Origin: Dicaeum eximium | Lineage: Eukaryota > Chordata > Aves > Passeriformes > Dicaeidae | NCBI GenBank assembly: GCA_013396995.1 | Contig: VWZP01006003.1 | Span: 1,461,213 to 1,525,212 of the forward strand | Direction: 5' to 3' | DNA: 64,000 nt | Shown here: positions 38,448 to 51,300 of the stretch, one piece after another | How the letters are laid out: every line of letters begins with the position of its first letter | How positions within the stretch are numbered: the stretch's first letter is position 1 | Notes under the pieces: model-generated | Told to the model about the DNA's origin: nothing | Seen by the model: only the letters and a program-made list of their open reading frames with translations | Database searches by the model: none | Position numbers and translations under genes: made by a program

Positions 38448-40909
38448 CTGGAAAACACAGAAAGGACCGGCAAAGGGACAAATCATTTATGCCTTCCTTA
38501 CAACAATTACTATAAACACACATAACTAACGACAAACAGTATGATATTCCTAAATTATCCCACAGAACTATGAAGCCTTCAATTATCTTGAGTGAAAGGC
38601 TGGCAAAAATTTGTGTCTTGAGCAAAGGATACAAGGAAAAAAGAAAGAGGAGCAATGTAATCAAATTTTCAAGGGAGGTGCTTTTTAATAGTGGCAGTCT
38701 GCTGTTATTCATGTTCCAAAGGACTGACCAAACCCAGATACGTAACAGGGAAAAGGTTTGAATAAAGACAAAGCAGAACCATAATGACAAAGTCCCCTGG
38801 CCTGTAATGTCAGAGTAAATGAGACACCCCTCAGCAGGCCCCTCAGCAGCACAAGGTTTGCTTTGGAATGTCAAATCAGTAAACTGTCCTCCAGCTCCTC
38901 ACCTATGAATCCAGCTTCATGCTCAGAGAGGATGGGAAGACACCTTTACTTTCCCCACTGTTTACAAAACCAGCATTTTATTCTATGAAACACACTTTAG
39001 TTTGTGGAAGCTTCTAAAAGCAGATGCAAATATTCATCAAAACAACATCAAAACTGTTTGTGGAATTGTATTTTGTTGAGAGCAATTTCTTGAATTTAAT
39101 TTAGTGAATTAAATCAGTACAGAAATGCAGATTTATTTTAACAAATATATGTTGGATTATTATTTTTTTAAAAACAGTAAAAAATGGGAAAATAAAGCAA
39201 TGATATTATCTAAAATCTTAATTAAAGTGCGATCATCACTGAGGACAATTTTTATTAAGTCTGCGATAAAAAATTAATAGAGAAGTCTAAATGTAATTTT
39301 AAGTCCAAGTTTGTAAAAAACTTTGTGGTTTGCTTCCTATCTCACAGAATAGCAATATTTTACTGCTACATATTATATAATACAGCTGGATGCATTTCTA
39401 AAAACTAAATAGTCTTCCCTTTCTTAACTTGAACAATTCTGTTGGTGACATAAAAAAAATTCCCTTAGCCCCAAAAGTAATTGTCTGGTGCTTCAAAACA
39501 GAAATTAAAGGACATCACAAGATAAAAAAAATTGTCCAAGTCCCGGTCCATGTTTGGAAACATGGCCTATGAACAAAATAATAGTATAATTTATAATTTT
39601 TAAAAAAGTTTTTTATTAGAATAAATGCACATACTTGTAGAAATAACTGAGAAAAAAAGCTTGGGTAAATGCAGTTTTATATTGACAACATTGTTTCAAC
39701 AATGGGGAAAAGGAAGAAAACTCTTTACCAAAGAGTATTAAAATAGTATCAAAATATATAATCCAGGACTCCTGTGCTCCAGAGTGAAACACTGTATATG
39801 AGGGAACGGGGAAGAAGGAGGACATGCATCCCAAGAAACCTCTCAAACTAATTTTATTAAATGGAACAATGAGCAGGTATATAAGAATTCATAGAACTAC
39901 TCGATGTTGTTCACTTAATTCAAACCTGCTAGGTTGTTTTGTTCATATTTCACTAAAAGCAAATATGCACAGAGGATGATTCTGCCACCTCTTTCAATTC
40001 AGCAGACAGGTATTGATGTCAGCAGCACCACTTCTGCTGTCAGCCACCAGTTGCACAATACTGCCAGCACAGAACAGCTGCTGCAAAGAGCTCAATTATT
40101 TCCTGGTTATCTTTTCTAGAGCATCTAAACAAAAAAGCCTCATTTAAAAATCTCAGATGACACAAACTTTTTCAATTAGTAGGAGGCCTGAATCAGAGTA
40201 AAACGTTCTCAAAAAGACAGACTGTTTTTGGGCTCATCTCAGAAATGTTTACCACATTTCATTACATGAAGATTCCCAAGTAGCACTGTGAGATGCCTGT
40301 CTCCCTTTCCAGAGCTGCAAGCGCACAGCTCTTTAGCAAGAACGCAGCACACACCATCCACATTTGCAAGGGAAGTAAAGACAGCACCAAGTGCTCCCAT
40401 CTCTCTTCTTGATGAGAAACCATGTTCACTCTTCTGAGTGAAACTCCAACTTCACAGCAAAGGAATAACCTAAATGCATGCTGCTAAAATCCAGCAGCTT
40501 TAAAAGCGTTCAGCATCCAGATTTCGTTATTTCTTGTGAAACAATGTTAAGAGGGTTCAACAAAAGTTTTCAAGTTCGTTTTTTTTACTAGGAAAAGCAA
40601 ATCTCTTTGAAAGTCTGTGCCCAAAATGGGTGCTGAATGCTTTTGAAAATCTGCTTCAGTAGAGAAGAGTACATTATTGCTCAAACAGCTCATACCATTA
40701 AAAAACAGCAACAAAACAAATACAGGTGTTCAGCTGGAGAGTGATGTTATTTATGGACACCAAAACCATGTGAACTAAAAGGCAGCTACAAAGCTGAGCA
40801 GGCTGTTAGTTCTACTTGTTATATCAAGCCATGAAGAAGGTAAGAGAAGAAAGCCAGAAGAGCTAGCAAGCCCCAGTGATGGCCACTGCACACAAAAGAG
40901 AGATCTTAC
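38448..40909 (-). other. ERC1 intron D-E, 2.5 kb
   Basis: AT-rich intron with no recognisable feature beyond its splice sites. Confidence 0.75.
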
Positions 40910-40918
40910 TGCAGAGAC
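40910..40918 (-). promoter_or_regulatory. Possible alternative 5' splice region of exon D (9-nt extension)
   Basis: The last nine bases of exon D read GTCTCTGCA before gtaaga. Splicing after the preceding GAG would use gtctct as donor and delete Val-Ser-Ala, restoring the length of the mammalian exon as I remember it. The downstream GCA|gtaaga site matches the U1 consensus much better, so I expect the long form to predominate. Both forms keep frame. Confidence 0.45.
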
Positions 40919-41002
40919 CTCGGTCTGGAGACCAGCCACTCTTTTTTTCAGGTCCTCCCCTTGAGCCTCTTTGGCACTTAGCTCTTCCTTCAGTTGCTCT
41001 AC
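40910..41002 (-). CDS. ERC1: ERC1 exon D (31 residues, probable alternative exon)
   Basis: Phase-0 exon of 93 nt encoding VEQLKEELSAKEAQGEDLKK then RVAGLQTEVSA. The donor is GCA|gtaaga. The remembered human exon is VEQLKEELSSKEAQWEELKK plus AAGLQAE, 28 residues, and the two human proteins of 1116 and 1088 residues differ by 28, so I infer this exon is skippable. Two oddities are visible. First, the acceptor (gtcgtgacag) is preceded by A-rich sequence instead of a pyrimidine tract, as expected of a regulated exon. Second, the exon is 9 nt longer than the human one, adding Val-Ser-Ala; an internal GAG|gtctct could serve as a weaker donor giving the 84-nt form. The ORF is open and coiled-coil compatible either way. 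This exon is too short to show up as a long reading frame. Confidence 0.9.
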
Positions 41003-43144
41003 CTGTCACGACATTGTTGTGTTTTTAAACATTTATTATTTGTCAGCTTCTAGTCAGCCTGTTTCAGCCCAACTAACTGAAAGGGACAAAGAACTGAACA
41101 GAAGGATCAACACTGGTCACTCATTTTCTCTTCCATTCTTCATTAATTCTTCTCAAAAGTTTAATGTCTGTGTAATTTCATATAGGCTGCCTGACAAGAA
41201 TTTGAATATGAAACAGAAGTTATATAGTTATGGTTATGTTTTCATATATCAAGTATGTGGCACTTATCCCAACAGTTTTGAAACTGCAGTTCATAAGGAA
41301 ATTATGACAGGAAAAAATGACATACTTCAGCTTAAGAGAAATAATGTTAATGGTCAAGCTACAGCCACAAATTACTTATACAATACAATGCTGAAAAAAT
41401 AAATGCTGTGCAATTACAGAACAAGGTAGGACCACAAAATGTCAGGACTGGAGATGGCCATGAGTCACCATGAGCAAACAGATACCAAAAAGGAACAGAT
41501 TTTCTGCAGGAAAGTAAGTGAGCAGACCAGGAGACAGAAGAGAAATCAAGTAGCTGAACAGATCTATAGATCCACAGTGGGAGAGGACAAGGGGAAATTG
41601 AAGAGCTGCTAACAATGAAAGAAGGAAAGAAAGAAGGAAAGATGAAAGTAAGTGGTGCTCTAATCTCCTCCTCCATTCCTAATTTGAACCAGGTACCTTT
41701 CAGTTCCTAGAAGCAACCCAGTGGGATAAAGAGCAAAAGTAAAAATAGATGTGGTTATCTCGAGGTGTTTCAGTGAACTGGTGTGAGGCAAGAGGAAGGA
41801 AGACATATTTAGTACACAGATCTACTTTGGGGCAAGTAATGCTGCTTTCTCCAAAGATACTTCACCCAGCACTCTTTTTTGACCAGTAATTTTAAGTAGG
41901 ACAAATGCAGTGGGTTACAATTGCTCAGGACCTAGTAGAGTAATTTTCAACCTCTGTTCCAGGGTTTGTATACTGCTTGCAGGGAGTACACATAAGCTCA
42001 TTAAGAAAGGCAGGACTGTTCACAATATACTTAAATTTACTGAGCCTTCACTAAAGAATGTTAGGACCTACTTAAAGACTGAGAAACAAAGAATGGATTG
42101 ATTTTTGCCTACAGACAATTCAATAGCCAATGCCTGTCTTTACACCTGAGGACCAAAATCTCTCACTGCTGTGTCTGTCCTGTGTTCCAAACAACAGAAA
42201 TTAATGTCAGCACCACCACTGTTGTAGACTCTACTCTCATGCTGACTCCACTACTGGAAGGAGAGGGTAATGGAAAGCCATTATTGTGACAGCTCACAAT
42301 CTTCTCAGCTTTTACATTATGAAAAGGCCAAACAGTTATACAGCAACAGCTGCAAAATGAAATGTCCTTTTTTCAGCAAACTACCTTTGCAAAGACATCA
42401 GACCAAATAAAACCTGAACCAATAATGCATTAGCAATGGTCTAAAAATAAACACAGAGAAAAGAAATGAAATGAGAAANGAGAAGAGAAGAGAAGAGAAG
42501 AGAAGAGAAGAGAAGAGAAGAGAAGAGAAGAGAAGAGAAGAGAAGAGAAGAGAAGAGAAGAGAAGAGAAGAGAAGAGAAGAGAAGAGAAGAGAAGAGAAG
42601 AGAAGAGAAGAGAAGAGAAGAGAAGAGAAGAGAAGAGAAGAGAAGAGAAGAGAAGAGAAGAGAAGAGAAGAGAAGAGAAGAGAAGAGAAGAGAAGAGAAG
42701 AGAAGAGAAGAGAAGAGAAGAGAAGAGAAGAGAAGAGAAGAGAAGAGAAGAGAAGAGAAGAGAAGAGAAGAGAAGAGAAGAGAAGAGAAGAGAAGAGAAG
42801 AGAAGAGAAGAGAAGAGAAGAGAAGAGAAGAGAAGAGAAGAGAAGAGAAGAGAAGAGAAGAGAAGAGAAGAGAAGAATAAAAAAAAAGAGAACAGGTGTG
42901 ACAATAAAAGGAGAACTTGGGCCACTGATCTTACTGAAACACCATTATAATATTTTCAAATTGGAATTTAAAATTTTCTTAAATATTTTTAAGTTATTTT
43001 AGTGGCTTCATGGCAGGTACTAAATCAATTCTCTTTCCCAGCATCTGACTAGGAACCCAGACCTCCTAACTAAAGCATGAACATTTCTCTCCTCTGTTCA
43101 CCCAGCACAGTTTAACACAGGGCTGTCACTGGTTTTCTCAATAC
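41003..43144 (-). other. ERC1 intron C-D, 2.1 kb
   Basis: Dominated by the (AGAAG)79 tract. The A-rich sequence just before the exon D acceptor is a poor pyrimidine tract. Confidence 0.8.
42480..42876. repeat. (AGAAG)79 pentanucleotide microsatellite
   Basis: Seventy-nine perfect units on the plus strand, purely purine, with a single undetermined base (n) at 42479 next to its left end. In the ERC1 transcript it is read as (CUUCU)n, a pure pyrimidine tract about 1.5 kb upstream of exon D. The Arg/Glu/Lys and Ser/Leu/Phe frames crossing it are repeat artefacts. Its true length may differ, since such tracts are hard to assemble. Confidence 0.97.
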
Positions 43145-43300
43145 CTTGTTTTTCATGAATTTGGAATGGCTACGGTACACCTCCATTTGCTTCATCTCCT
43201 CCTCACGCTCCTCTGTGCTCAGGGCTCCGTTTGACTTCAGCATCTGAATCTCTTCTTCCAAATCCCGGAGGCCACGCTCCATGGAAGAAATTTTTGAATC
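43145..43300 (-). CDS. ERC1: ERC1 exon C (52 residues)
   Basis: Phase-0 exon of 156 nt, from DSKISSMERGLRDLEEEIQM to VYRSHSKFMKNK. The acceptor is tttcag|GAT and the donor AAG|gtattgag. The middle contains the acidic stretch GALSTEEREEEMKQMEVYRS. As far as I can recall the human sequence, the peptide is identical to it. It forms part of the central coiled coil. The intron that follows in the transcript holds the (AGAAG)79 tract and leads to exon D, the exon that is optional in mammals. Confidence 0.97.
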
Positions 43301-45274
43301 CTGAAAGTGATTAGAGGAGATGGGTAAAGACACACAGTTAGATTGTTTGTTACTTTGGTACTGTTGTAGCAAAACAAAAGGAGATACATGTCCAATAAAT
43401 TAACTGCCCTTGAAATTTACTCAGGAAGTTCTTAGAGAAATCAATGTTCAATGCTTTACATATGAGCATTCATTTTTCAATTTATTTTTTACCTTTCAAG
43501 GAAAGCAGGAGTACAGTACTGAAAGAAAACATGGCTCAGGGCAGGAGCACCATGCAGGATGAATAAATAAAGGAACATGATAAAATGTTGCCTTTTCAAA
43601 GAGAAATTTAATTCTAATTGAATGGACAGCAAAATGTGACTGCAAGAATGGCAAGAAATTGGGTTTGTGCTACTAGTTCATTTAAGTGGGGTCACAAATG
43701 GGGAACAGGACCATAAGCACCATAAGCAAGGAAAATGTGCAACAATCTATTTTTGATTGGGTAAAGCAGTAAAGGACTCTGGCTCATATGTACAACATAT
43801 AAAACATTTCAGTGGGTTAAAAATAACCATGTGGAAAAACAAAGAAGTCAATCTATCATTATCCTCATACTTTTACAGGATGATCAGAGGTATTACTTCA
43901 GTGTACTTGCTTTACTGCTTCTTTAGAAGTCTTGTGTTAGGAACAGCAAGAACAAATTCACACAGCACACAGAGCTTCATGCATACTCATGATCATGGAT
44001 ATGTATTTAGGAACTATTATCTCTTAAAGCAGTCTATTTTTTCTTATTTCATTTCCTCAAAATATTTAGTCTTTCCTGAAAGACAGATCTGATTTGAAAC
44101 TATACTACAGACTTTCAAAAACAAAACCTTCCTATCTTTTTCTTTGTCTGACAAGCAAAGCACAGCTAAGCAAAAAGCTGATTTTTACATATATGGGTTT
44201 TCATTCATGAGATGAGATTTTTTTAAAAGTATCATAATGAAGATCTAATTGGATCTCCTGCTTAATGTTTGATACTTCAGTTAAAAATTGATAAAGTAGA
44301 TTTTTACAACAAAAGATTAGAGGTAGTAAGATAAAATGATATGTTGAATTGACAGCAGTATTTGGTTTCAGTGCTCACATAATTTCCCAGAAATGCCCCT
44401 GTGTTTCTCTTTTGATAGTAAAGACACAATGTTACCAGAGGGTCAATTAGCTTTCATTACTGTGGACCACAAAGATGACTAACAAAAGAGTGACGGCAAA
44501 TAAAAGATGGGATAAAAATAAGGAAAACACTGATACAGAACGGAAAAAGTTGCAGGAGAAAAAAAGAAGGAAAATAAAATAAAAATGAAGGATCCAAAAT
44601 GGAAAAGAACAGCTTGCAAAGACAGTTTCCAGTTTTTCAACTCGATTTGTCCAAACCTTGTCTTATGTACTTTATGAGCAATACAATATGAAATATGATT
44701 GCATAAAGCTGTGTAAACCACACACTTGATTATGGCTCCTGAGCTCTTGGCCAATTGCCATCAGTCCATTAAATACTTACACTAATGGCTCAAGAATTCA
44801 ATCACAAAGTCATCTAGAAAAGTTAGGTTTATGATGGCATACAGACATATTTCTAGCTATATGACCCATTCTTTAAGTGGGTGTCCAGTTTGATAACTTT
44901 GTTAACATACAGAATGCAAAGCAGTACTTCAAAAGTTGATAACATAAAATAAAAGAACCCACATCACAAAATCCCACAAATCTTTCATATTACCCTATCA
45001 TTCCCATTCTTGTAATACAATGAACTTTTAGTTAACTGTAAGAAATCTGTATCTGCTGCTGCAGGCAGACAGAAGACAAGTTTCTACTGTGTCTGTCTCT
45101 TCAGTGATCAATAGCAACAAATAAATAATAATAGATAATAAAATAGTATAAAAAATATACTTATTTAAATTACAAGACTGACAGAGGCATATGGTATTTG
45201 GCAGAGTCACCTTTCATATGACAATCCATTTTCCAGAGAACAAATTCTACTGCTGCCCACAGGCAATCATTTAC
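43301..45274 (-). other. ERC1 intron B-C, 2.0 kb
   Basis: AT-rich. Nothing recognisable was found. Confidence 0.75.
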
Positions 45275-45349
45275 CTTCATCTCAATAACAGTTTGGAGAG
45301 CCTTTGTCTTGGCCGTGTCGGGAGCGTTCTCAAATCGACGATGGATCTC
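45275..45349 (-). CDS. ERC1: ERC1 exon B (25 residues)
   Basis: Short phase-0 exon of 75 nt encoding EIHRRFENAPDTAKTKALQT followed by VIEMK. The acceptor is tacag|GAG and the donor is AAG|gtaaatg. Human ERC1 reads EMHRRFENAPDSAKTKALQT here, so the match is unambiguous despite the small size. The Asn-Ala-Pro turn interrupts the heptad pattern and probably marks a break between coiled-coil stretches. It is separated from exon A by an 11.3-kb intron and from exon C by about 2 kb. Confidence 0.96.
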
Positions 45350-48300
45350 CTGTACCAGCAGAAATGAAAGCAAGGGTGAGACTAATGGCAGTGCCTCAAT
45401 ACAGACATCATCACTAGAAGCTTCTCTTTCTCATACAAATCATAACTCAGTGCTGCTTTCTGATGTTGCAAGTTCACACATTTTATCACTTCTCATATCA
45501 CAGAAAGGATTGCCAAAAGCTCATTCATTCAACAGAATCCCAGGTAAGAAGGCACAACAAACTGCACTTTTGACTACCCTCTTACTCAATATAAAGTTGA
45601 AGTGACAGCTGGGTCTACTACAAAGCTCTATCTATTAGTTTAGCATGCTGAACTAATCTGAACTCTTGATAGTTTCTCATGGAAGACATACACATAACAC
45701 ACATAATGCACTTAACTAGAGGCTTACTGAAAACAGCAACACTGTGGTTTCTATTTCAACAAGTTATAAGGTGCAGCTGTTGTTAACTCTCTTTTTCCAG
45801 CATTTTTTACCCCAGAGTGGCAACATTTAACTATAGAGGAAGAAAATCTTTCTCAAGGCTCTTGGCCTTGAGCACAGCTGAAGATACATGACTGTACAGC
45901 ACATTGCTCTAGAGGCTCAGGGGATGCAGACAGGAGGATACAAAGTCCAGGTGATATTTCTGTTGATGTAAATTCACAGAAATACCATGTTTCAAACTGC
46001 TTGCTAAGGGATGAAATTACAGAAAGCTGAAACAACTTGTTCTATCATATAAAGCTGGCATTTCAAGAGAACGTGCAAAAAGAGGAGAAACAATACAGAA
46101 ACTATTAACACTCTTTCACTCTTTGCCTTCAAACAGCATTGTCCTTACAGCACACTCTCACGTTAACTGCAGGAATGTGAATTCTGTTAGGATGTTAATC
46201 TTATACGCCAGAAAAATACTTTGGTGCCTACAGAGCACAAATTGTGGTGCCAGTTGATCTAACAATGAATGTGACCCCACATACAGTTTATCCCTCCACT
46301 CCCCTCAAACACCTGAAAGACAAATCCCAAGAGCCATCCACAAATTTGTATTTAACAGACATCATGAAGAGTTAAAATTTTGTATGGCAGTCATCCATGC
46401 AACTAGCACCACACAATTAATTATTTGAATGAAAAAGGTAGAGTTGCACAGTGCTTTTAAAAAATACTGAAAATACTGCTTTTAAGATTGTGAAATTCCT
46501 ACACAGCTCCAAAGTGAGAAAGATTGAAATGTGCTGTGACATGACAAGGGCCACAAGAATCTTGCATAAGTCTGGCATAAGTTGATGCCCATGAATGGTA
46601 ATAAGAAGAGAATCCAATAGAAGGTTTCTCTGGTTTTAAATATTATATTTGTGTATTTTCTGAGAAGCTATTTTTACAAGTGTGTTTGCAGTGTACAGTG
46701 GTATTCTCTGAAATAAAAAAAGTCCTCCTGAAAAAATAAACCTGAAAACCCCCCTAAACATATTTGTTTCTCCTAGAGTCAACAGAAAACCTGAAAGCCT
46801 CTGTACAAATATTACTGGCACCATATAGACCAGAGTAGAGCAATACCATTATTATTTCTACTTACCTGTACCTACATTCCCAAAATGGATTTACTCAAAG
46901 AAATTAAAACAAATCCTTGTGAGCTTTTAGCAACTGAGAAAACAAAGGATAAGAAGGTCAAAAATTAACATGCCATAAATCTATTTGGACACTGCATTAT
47001 TTTTATTTTAGTAGTTAGGTTATTTCTACTTGTGCAGAGACACTGTTTCTGACCTGAGAATATAAAATCAGCTACTGCTATGGAAATGGGATAGGTGGAA
47101 TACATAGCAGGAAACTGTAGGTCTGTAAAGGGATGCTGGCACAACAGTGTCTGCTTCCACTCTTGCTCAGCGTTTTCCCAAAGAGAAAATTCTTCCAAGC
47201 TCCTTCTTGAGAAATGCCTGTATCTCCTTTGTCTGAAGTGATGCTCTGCACTTCAGCAAAGGAAATGTCCTACTTCTATCGCCTGAAGTAATTCCACTGT
47301 GATTTGGATGACATAACCTGCTGAAAAATAACACCTCCCAACTCCTGACTGCACAGGAAGGGCTTAATTTTGGCAACATGCCTGTGATCCTGAAGAGCCT
47401 GAAAAAAAAGCTACAGGCAGAGCGAGGCTCTCTGGAACACAGCCTGAAGAGCAGCTGCTGAAGGAAAGCAGTGCACAGACCCCCTCCTTAATTATGAAAT
47501 ACAGGCTGCATCCATGTGGGGGAAGGGAAAAATACTAATATATCATATCTCTGATGTATTCAGACTCTGCTGTGGACACACACCCATAGATGGATGGAAA
47601 TGAAGATTTGAGCCTGTAAAACAGGATTTTGCGCAATTGTGAAAATCATAGGGCCACACACAAATATCAGGATCAGAAAAACAGAAACCCAGTCCTTCAT
47701 TCCTTGCAAGTTATCCATTTTGATAAATTAATACAGGGTTTTCCCTTTACTTTACTTCCACACATTAAGAACTTTCTTATGTAACTGCTATTGTTTCCTA
47801 ACAGGTTAGTAAAATTCAGCATCTTTGCGCCTTTGAGTGCACATTAAATTATTATAACAAGGGGTGGCTCATATAAATCTCTTTTATGTTTTTATTGCTT
47901 TCATGTGTTCAGTAACTCCTTCATTTAAAAGTAATAGCAAAAAGGACAAACAAAATTATGGTGCAAATTAATTCCAACTCTAAAGTACATTCACAGGCAA
48001 CAAAATTCCAAAATGGGTTGTTCTGTTCAAAAAAAAATCTTTAAGATTCAATAACTAGAAACTGAAGGCTAGAAATAGAAGTTCTAAACAAGGTGGGAAC
48101 CTTCTCCAGACTTGGAGTTTATATTTCATCTTTATTTTTAATTAAGAATATCTATCTTCCTTTTCAAGAAAATCTACCACAGAAAAAGATATGAACTAAA
48201 GGGGTGTATCATTATTCCATCTGCCAAGTAGTTCTGCAAGGCAGCACAGTGCCCCTATGAGGAAGAATACTCTAATTTTCTGATCAGCATAATAACATAG

Positions 48301-51300
48301 AACAGCTGATCAAACACACTGAGAACAATGAATCTGTAAAGAATAGCTGTGATAAAGTGATTTGAACACACCATAAATAGTTACAAAGTCCATGGATTTG
48401 TTTTGAAAATAATTCAAAATTAGAGAATATAATTTGGAATTGAAGGAGTCCTCAATACTCAGCAGAATTATCACTGTAAATCATACACAAGTGCATAATA
48501 ATGAGGGTTGAATTTAGTCCAAACCTTTTCCTCCTTCATAACCTGGCCATATCATTCACTGTTATTCCCTCAGTTGCTCCCATGTCTGATTTTGCATGGG
48601 ATTTAGAGCAAATGTGAAGGTGCACTTTCAAGAAATCACATTTTTATAGTGGAGTAGGCTATATGCTTAAAAATGCAGCAGCTTATCTCTCAGTAGCCAC
48701 AAGACAAGCAGTTTCCAAAGCACTAAAGGACATGCCTTCCATCTCCTGCCAAACTTGCATTATCAGGCAGCTCATTCCACAGAGAGAGTAACAAAAACAT
48801 GCCATTTCATACATTAATTTATTTTTTTAAGAAATCGCTAAAAAACATGATATGAAACTAAAAGCACAGTTATGATTCTGTTTTTTTTAAGTCTTAACTG
48901 TACTGTCCATATCTTTGAGTAATCAATTATGATGTCCTGTGCTGGATCTTTGCATCATTCATTGGACTGGACAGTTTTGACAAAAAACTGGTTTTATTCT
49001 GCAGCCTTATCCTCCAGACCTTACTAAATGAATTTTATATCTTTTGTACTTAAAGTTTAGTCTCTCAGATGGCTTTTCTGCCTACCTAATTTTTAGCAAC
49101 CTAGTTCCAAATAATTACAATAAAATGGAAATGTTACAACAATAGGAGAATTTCAGAAGCATCCATCACCTCAGTATTAATGATCATTATTAATTAAAAA
49201 AAATATTTATTAGCTACAGAAGATAAAATAGATCTCTAGTTGAGCAGAAGGACAAATCATACCTGACTAACCTGATTTTCTTCTACTTGGCTGTGTGGAC
49301 AAGTGGGGAGTAATGGGTGTTCCAGTCCCAAACATCCCTGGAGGCAAATTTGTGAGCCACAGGCTGGGTAAGTGGTTAACAAAGCAGGTGGAAAATGAGC
49401 TGGGCTGTCAGGCTCAAAGCCTGGTGCTGATAAGTGTGGGCTCCAGCGGGCAGCAGCTTCCCCTGACAACCCTCAGTGTCTTCTTGAATGACCTGAACAA
49501 TGGGACTGACAGACATGAACTGGATCAAGCTATTGATGCCCTTGATGTGGAAAAAGCCCCAAACCAGCCCAACTGCACCCTGGGCTGAGTGAGCAAGAGT
49601 GCAGAAGCAGGAGGTGGGAAGAGGTGCTCCCTGTGTGCAGCCCTTGTGAGACCAGTGCTGCAGCACTCTGTCCAATTTTGGGCTCTCCAGTGCAAGAAAG
49701 GCACTGGAAATCTGAACAGAGCCTGCCAGACACGCGATGCAAGGGGAGAGAGTGAGAAAGAAGTGTTTGTTCAGCTGAAAAGGCTTTGGGAGAAACCTGA
49801 TGCCTCCTAGAACTAACTGGAGGCTGTAGAAATGATGGAAGCAAGTCTTTTCAGAAGTGGAAGCATCATAGGCAACAGGCAGAATTTGCAGCACTGAAAA
49901 TTTAGACCTGCTAATATGAAAAAGATTTTACCAGGAGAACAACCAAATGCTGGAGCAGGTGCCCAGAGAAGTTGTGGAATCTCCGCCGCTTGAAATTGTT
50001 GGTTTGAGCAGAAGGTTGCATGAAATAACCTGTGGGAGAGCCCTTTAATCTGCATGACTCATTTATATAAATATCTTTACTACCTGGTGCCAGAAGGTGA
50101 CTGGATAGTATCACAACTGTTTCGTTTTTATGCTTTTTTTTTTCAAAAAGTGCTCCATACCAGTAATTTTAACTTCTATTTCAGCAAGATGTAAAAATGA
50201 ACTGAAAAAAAGAACATCTAAGAGTCCTGTAGAATTTATTTCATTGCTATTGGAGTTTTTGCTACTAAAATTATATAGTTATACAAGTCTGGAAGCAGTA
50301 ATCATGGCAGTTCCTTCGGAAATTATTTCTGCATTTTTCCACTTGTCATTTCCTGCATTTGCAAACCCAATCAACATAATTCCCTGAAAAAAACAAAGTG
50401 TCTGTATTTACAAAGAGCATAACTTTGAAAGATGTGCTGGCAATTGCACACACACTGATAATGGAAGGTGCCAGTTGCTTTGAAGATGAGTTACCCCTGG
50501 CTAAAGAAACTCATCTATGTTTTGCAATTGTATTAATCCATTGAGATGATTATTTCTAAATCCAATTAAAACCTCAGATATTAGGACACTTAAAGTTTGT
50601 TAACAAACGCATCACCTAAAGTGAAAATTAAAGCACAGCTTCCTGCTCATCTCAGTATTTCAATCAGCAGGAAACAAAAGCAAAATCCCTCAAAACTTTG
50701 GCATTAGAGTAAAAGCAAGGTAAGATGAGAACTAATTCAAACTATCCAATTAGCTGTAAGTAGCAAGTCATTGTGTTGAAATCTGACTACAGAAGTGTGA
50801 ATTCAAAGGCTGAAGAAAAGTCAATTAAAAATTAAAACCTTAATCTTGTAGAACTTCATTTACGTGTGCTATTATTAATTTTTTTTCTTTTTCCTCTTAT
50901 TTAAGGTGTAAAAGTACTCATTTTGTACTTAAATTAACTTCCAACTCGTTCATGGTATTTTTAGGTTTTTGTCCTTCCACTACAAAGTTTGAAGTTTGTG
51001 GAAACAAACTTCCACAAATCTCACTTCTACTGATAAGAACTGCAGGATAATGTGACCATGTCCAAGGAAAGCATCCTAAGATGTAATTTGTAAACAAAGC
51101 AAATCATGTAACATGTACTGACAAAGAAAATCTTCTAATACAACAAAACATCAAAAGACATTGAAGTTTAAGCATTTTAAACCCTTAATCCCCGGACAGA
51201 TTTATGTCTTGTTTCACATAGTTTTAAAAATCCTACCTGCAGGTATGGAGGTGCTAAAATGAAATAGTAAGAAATTCTCCTATATGTTGAAGACTAGCCC

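Noticed and set aside
42398..42950. 175-codon Ser/Leu/Phe frame and 159-codon Arg/Glu/Lys frame
   Set aside because: Pure consequence of the (AGAAG)n microsatellite read on either strand.
49257..49894. Several frames of 70-172 codons on both strands
   Set aside because: They lie inside a degraded CR1 element; the codons reflect decayed repeat sequence, not a host gene.
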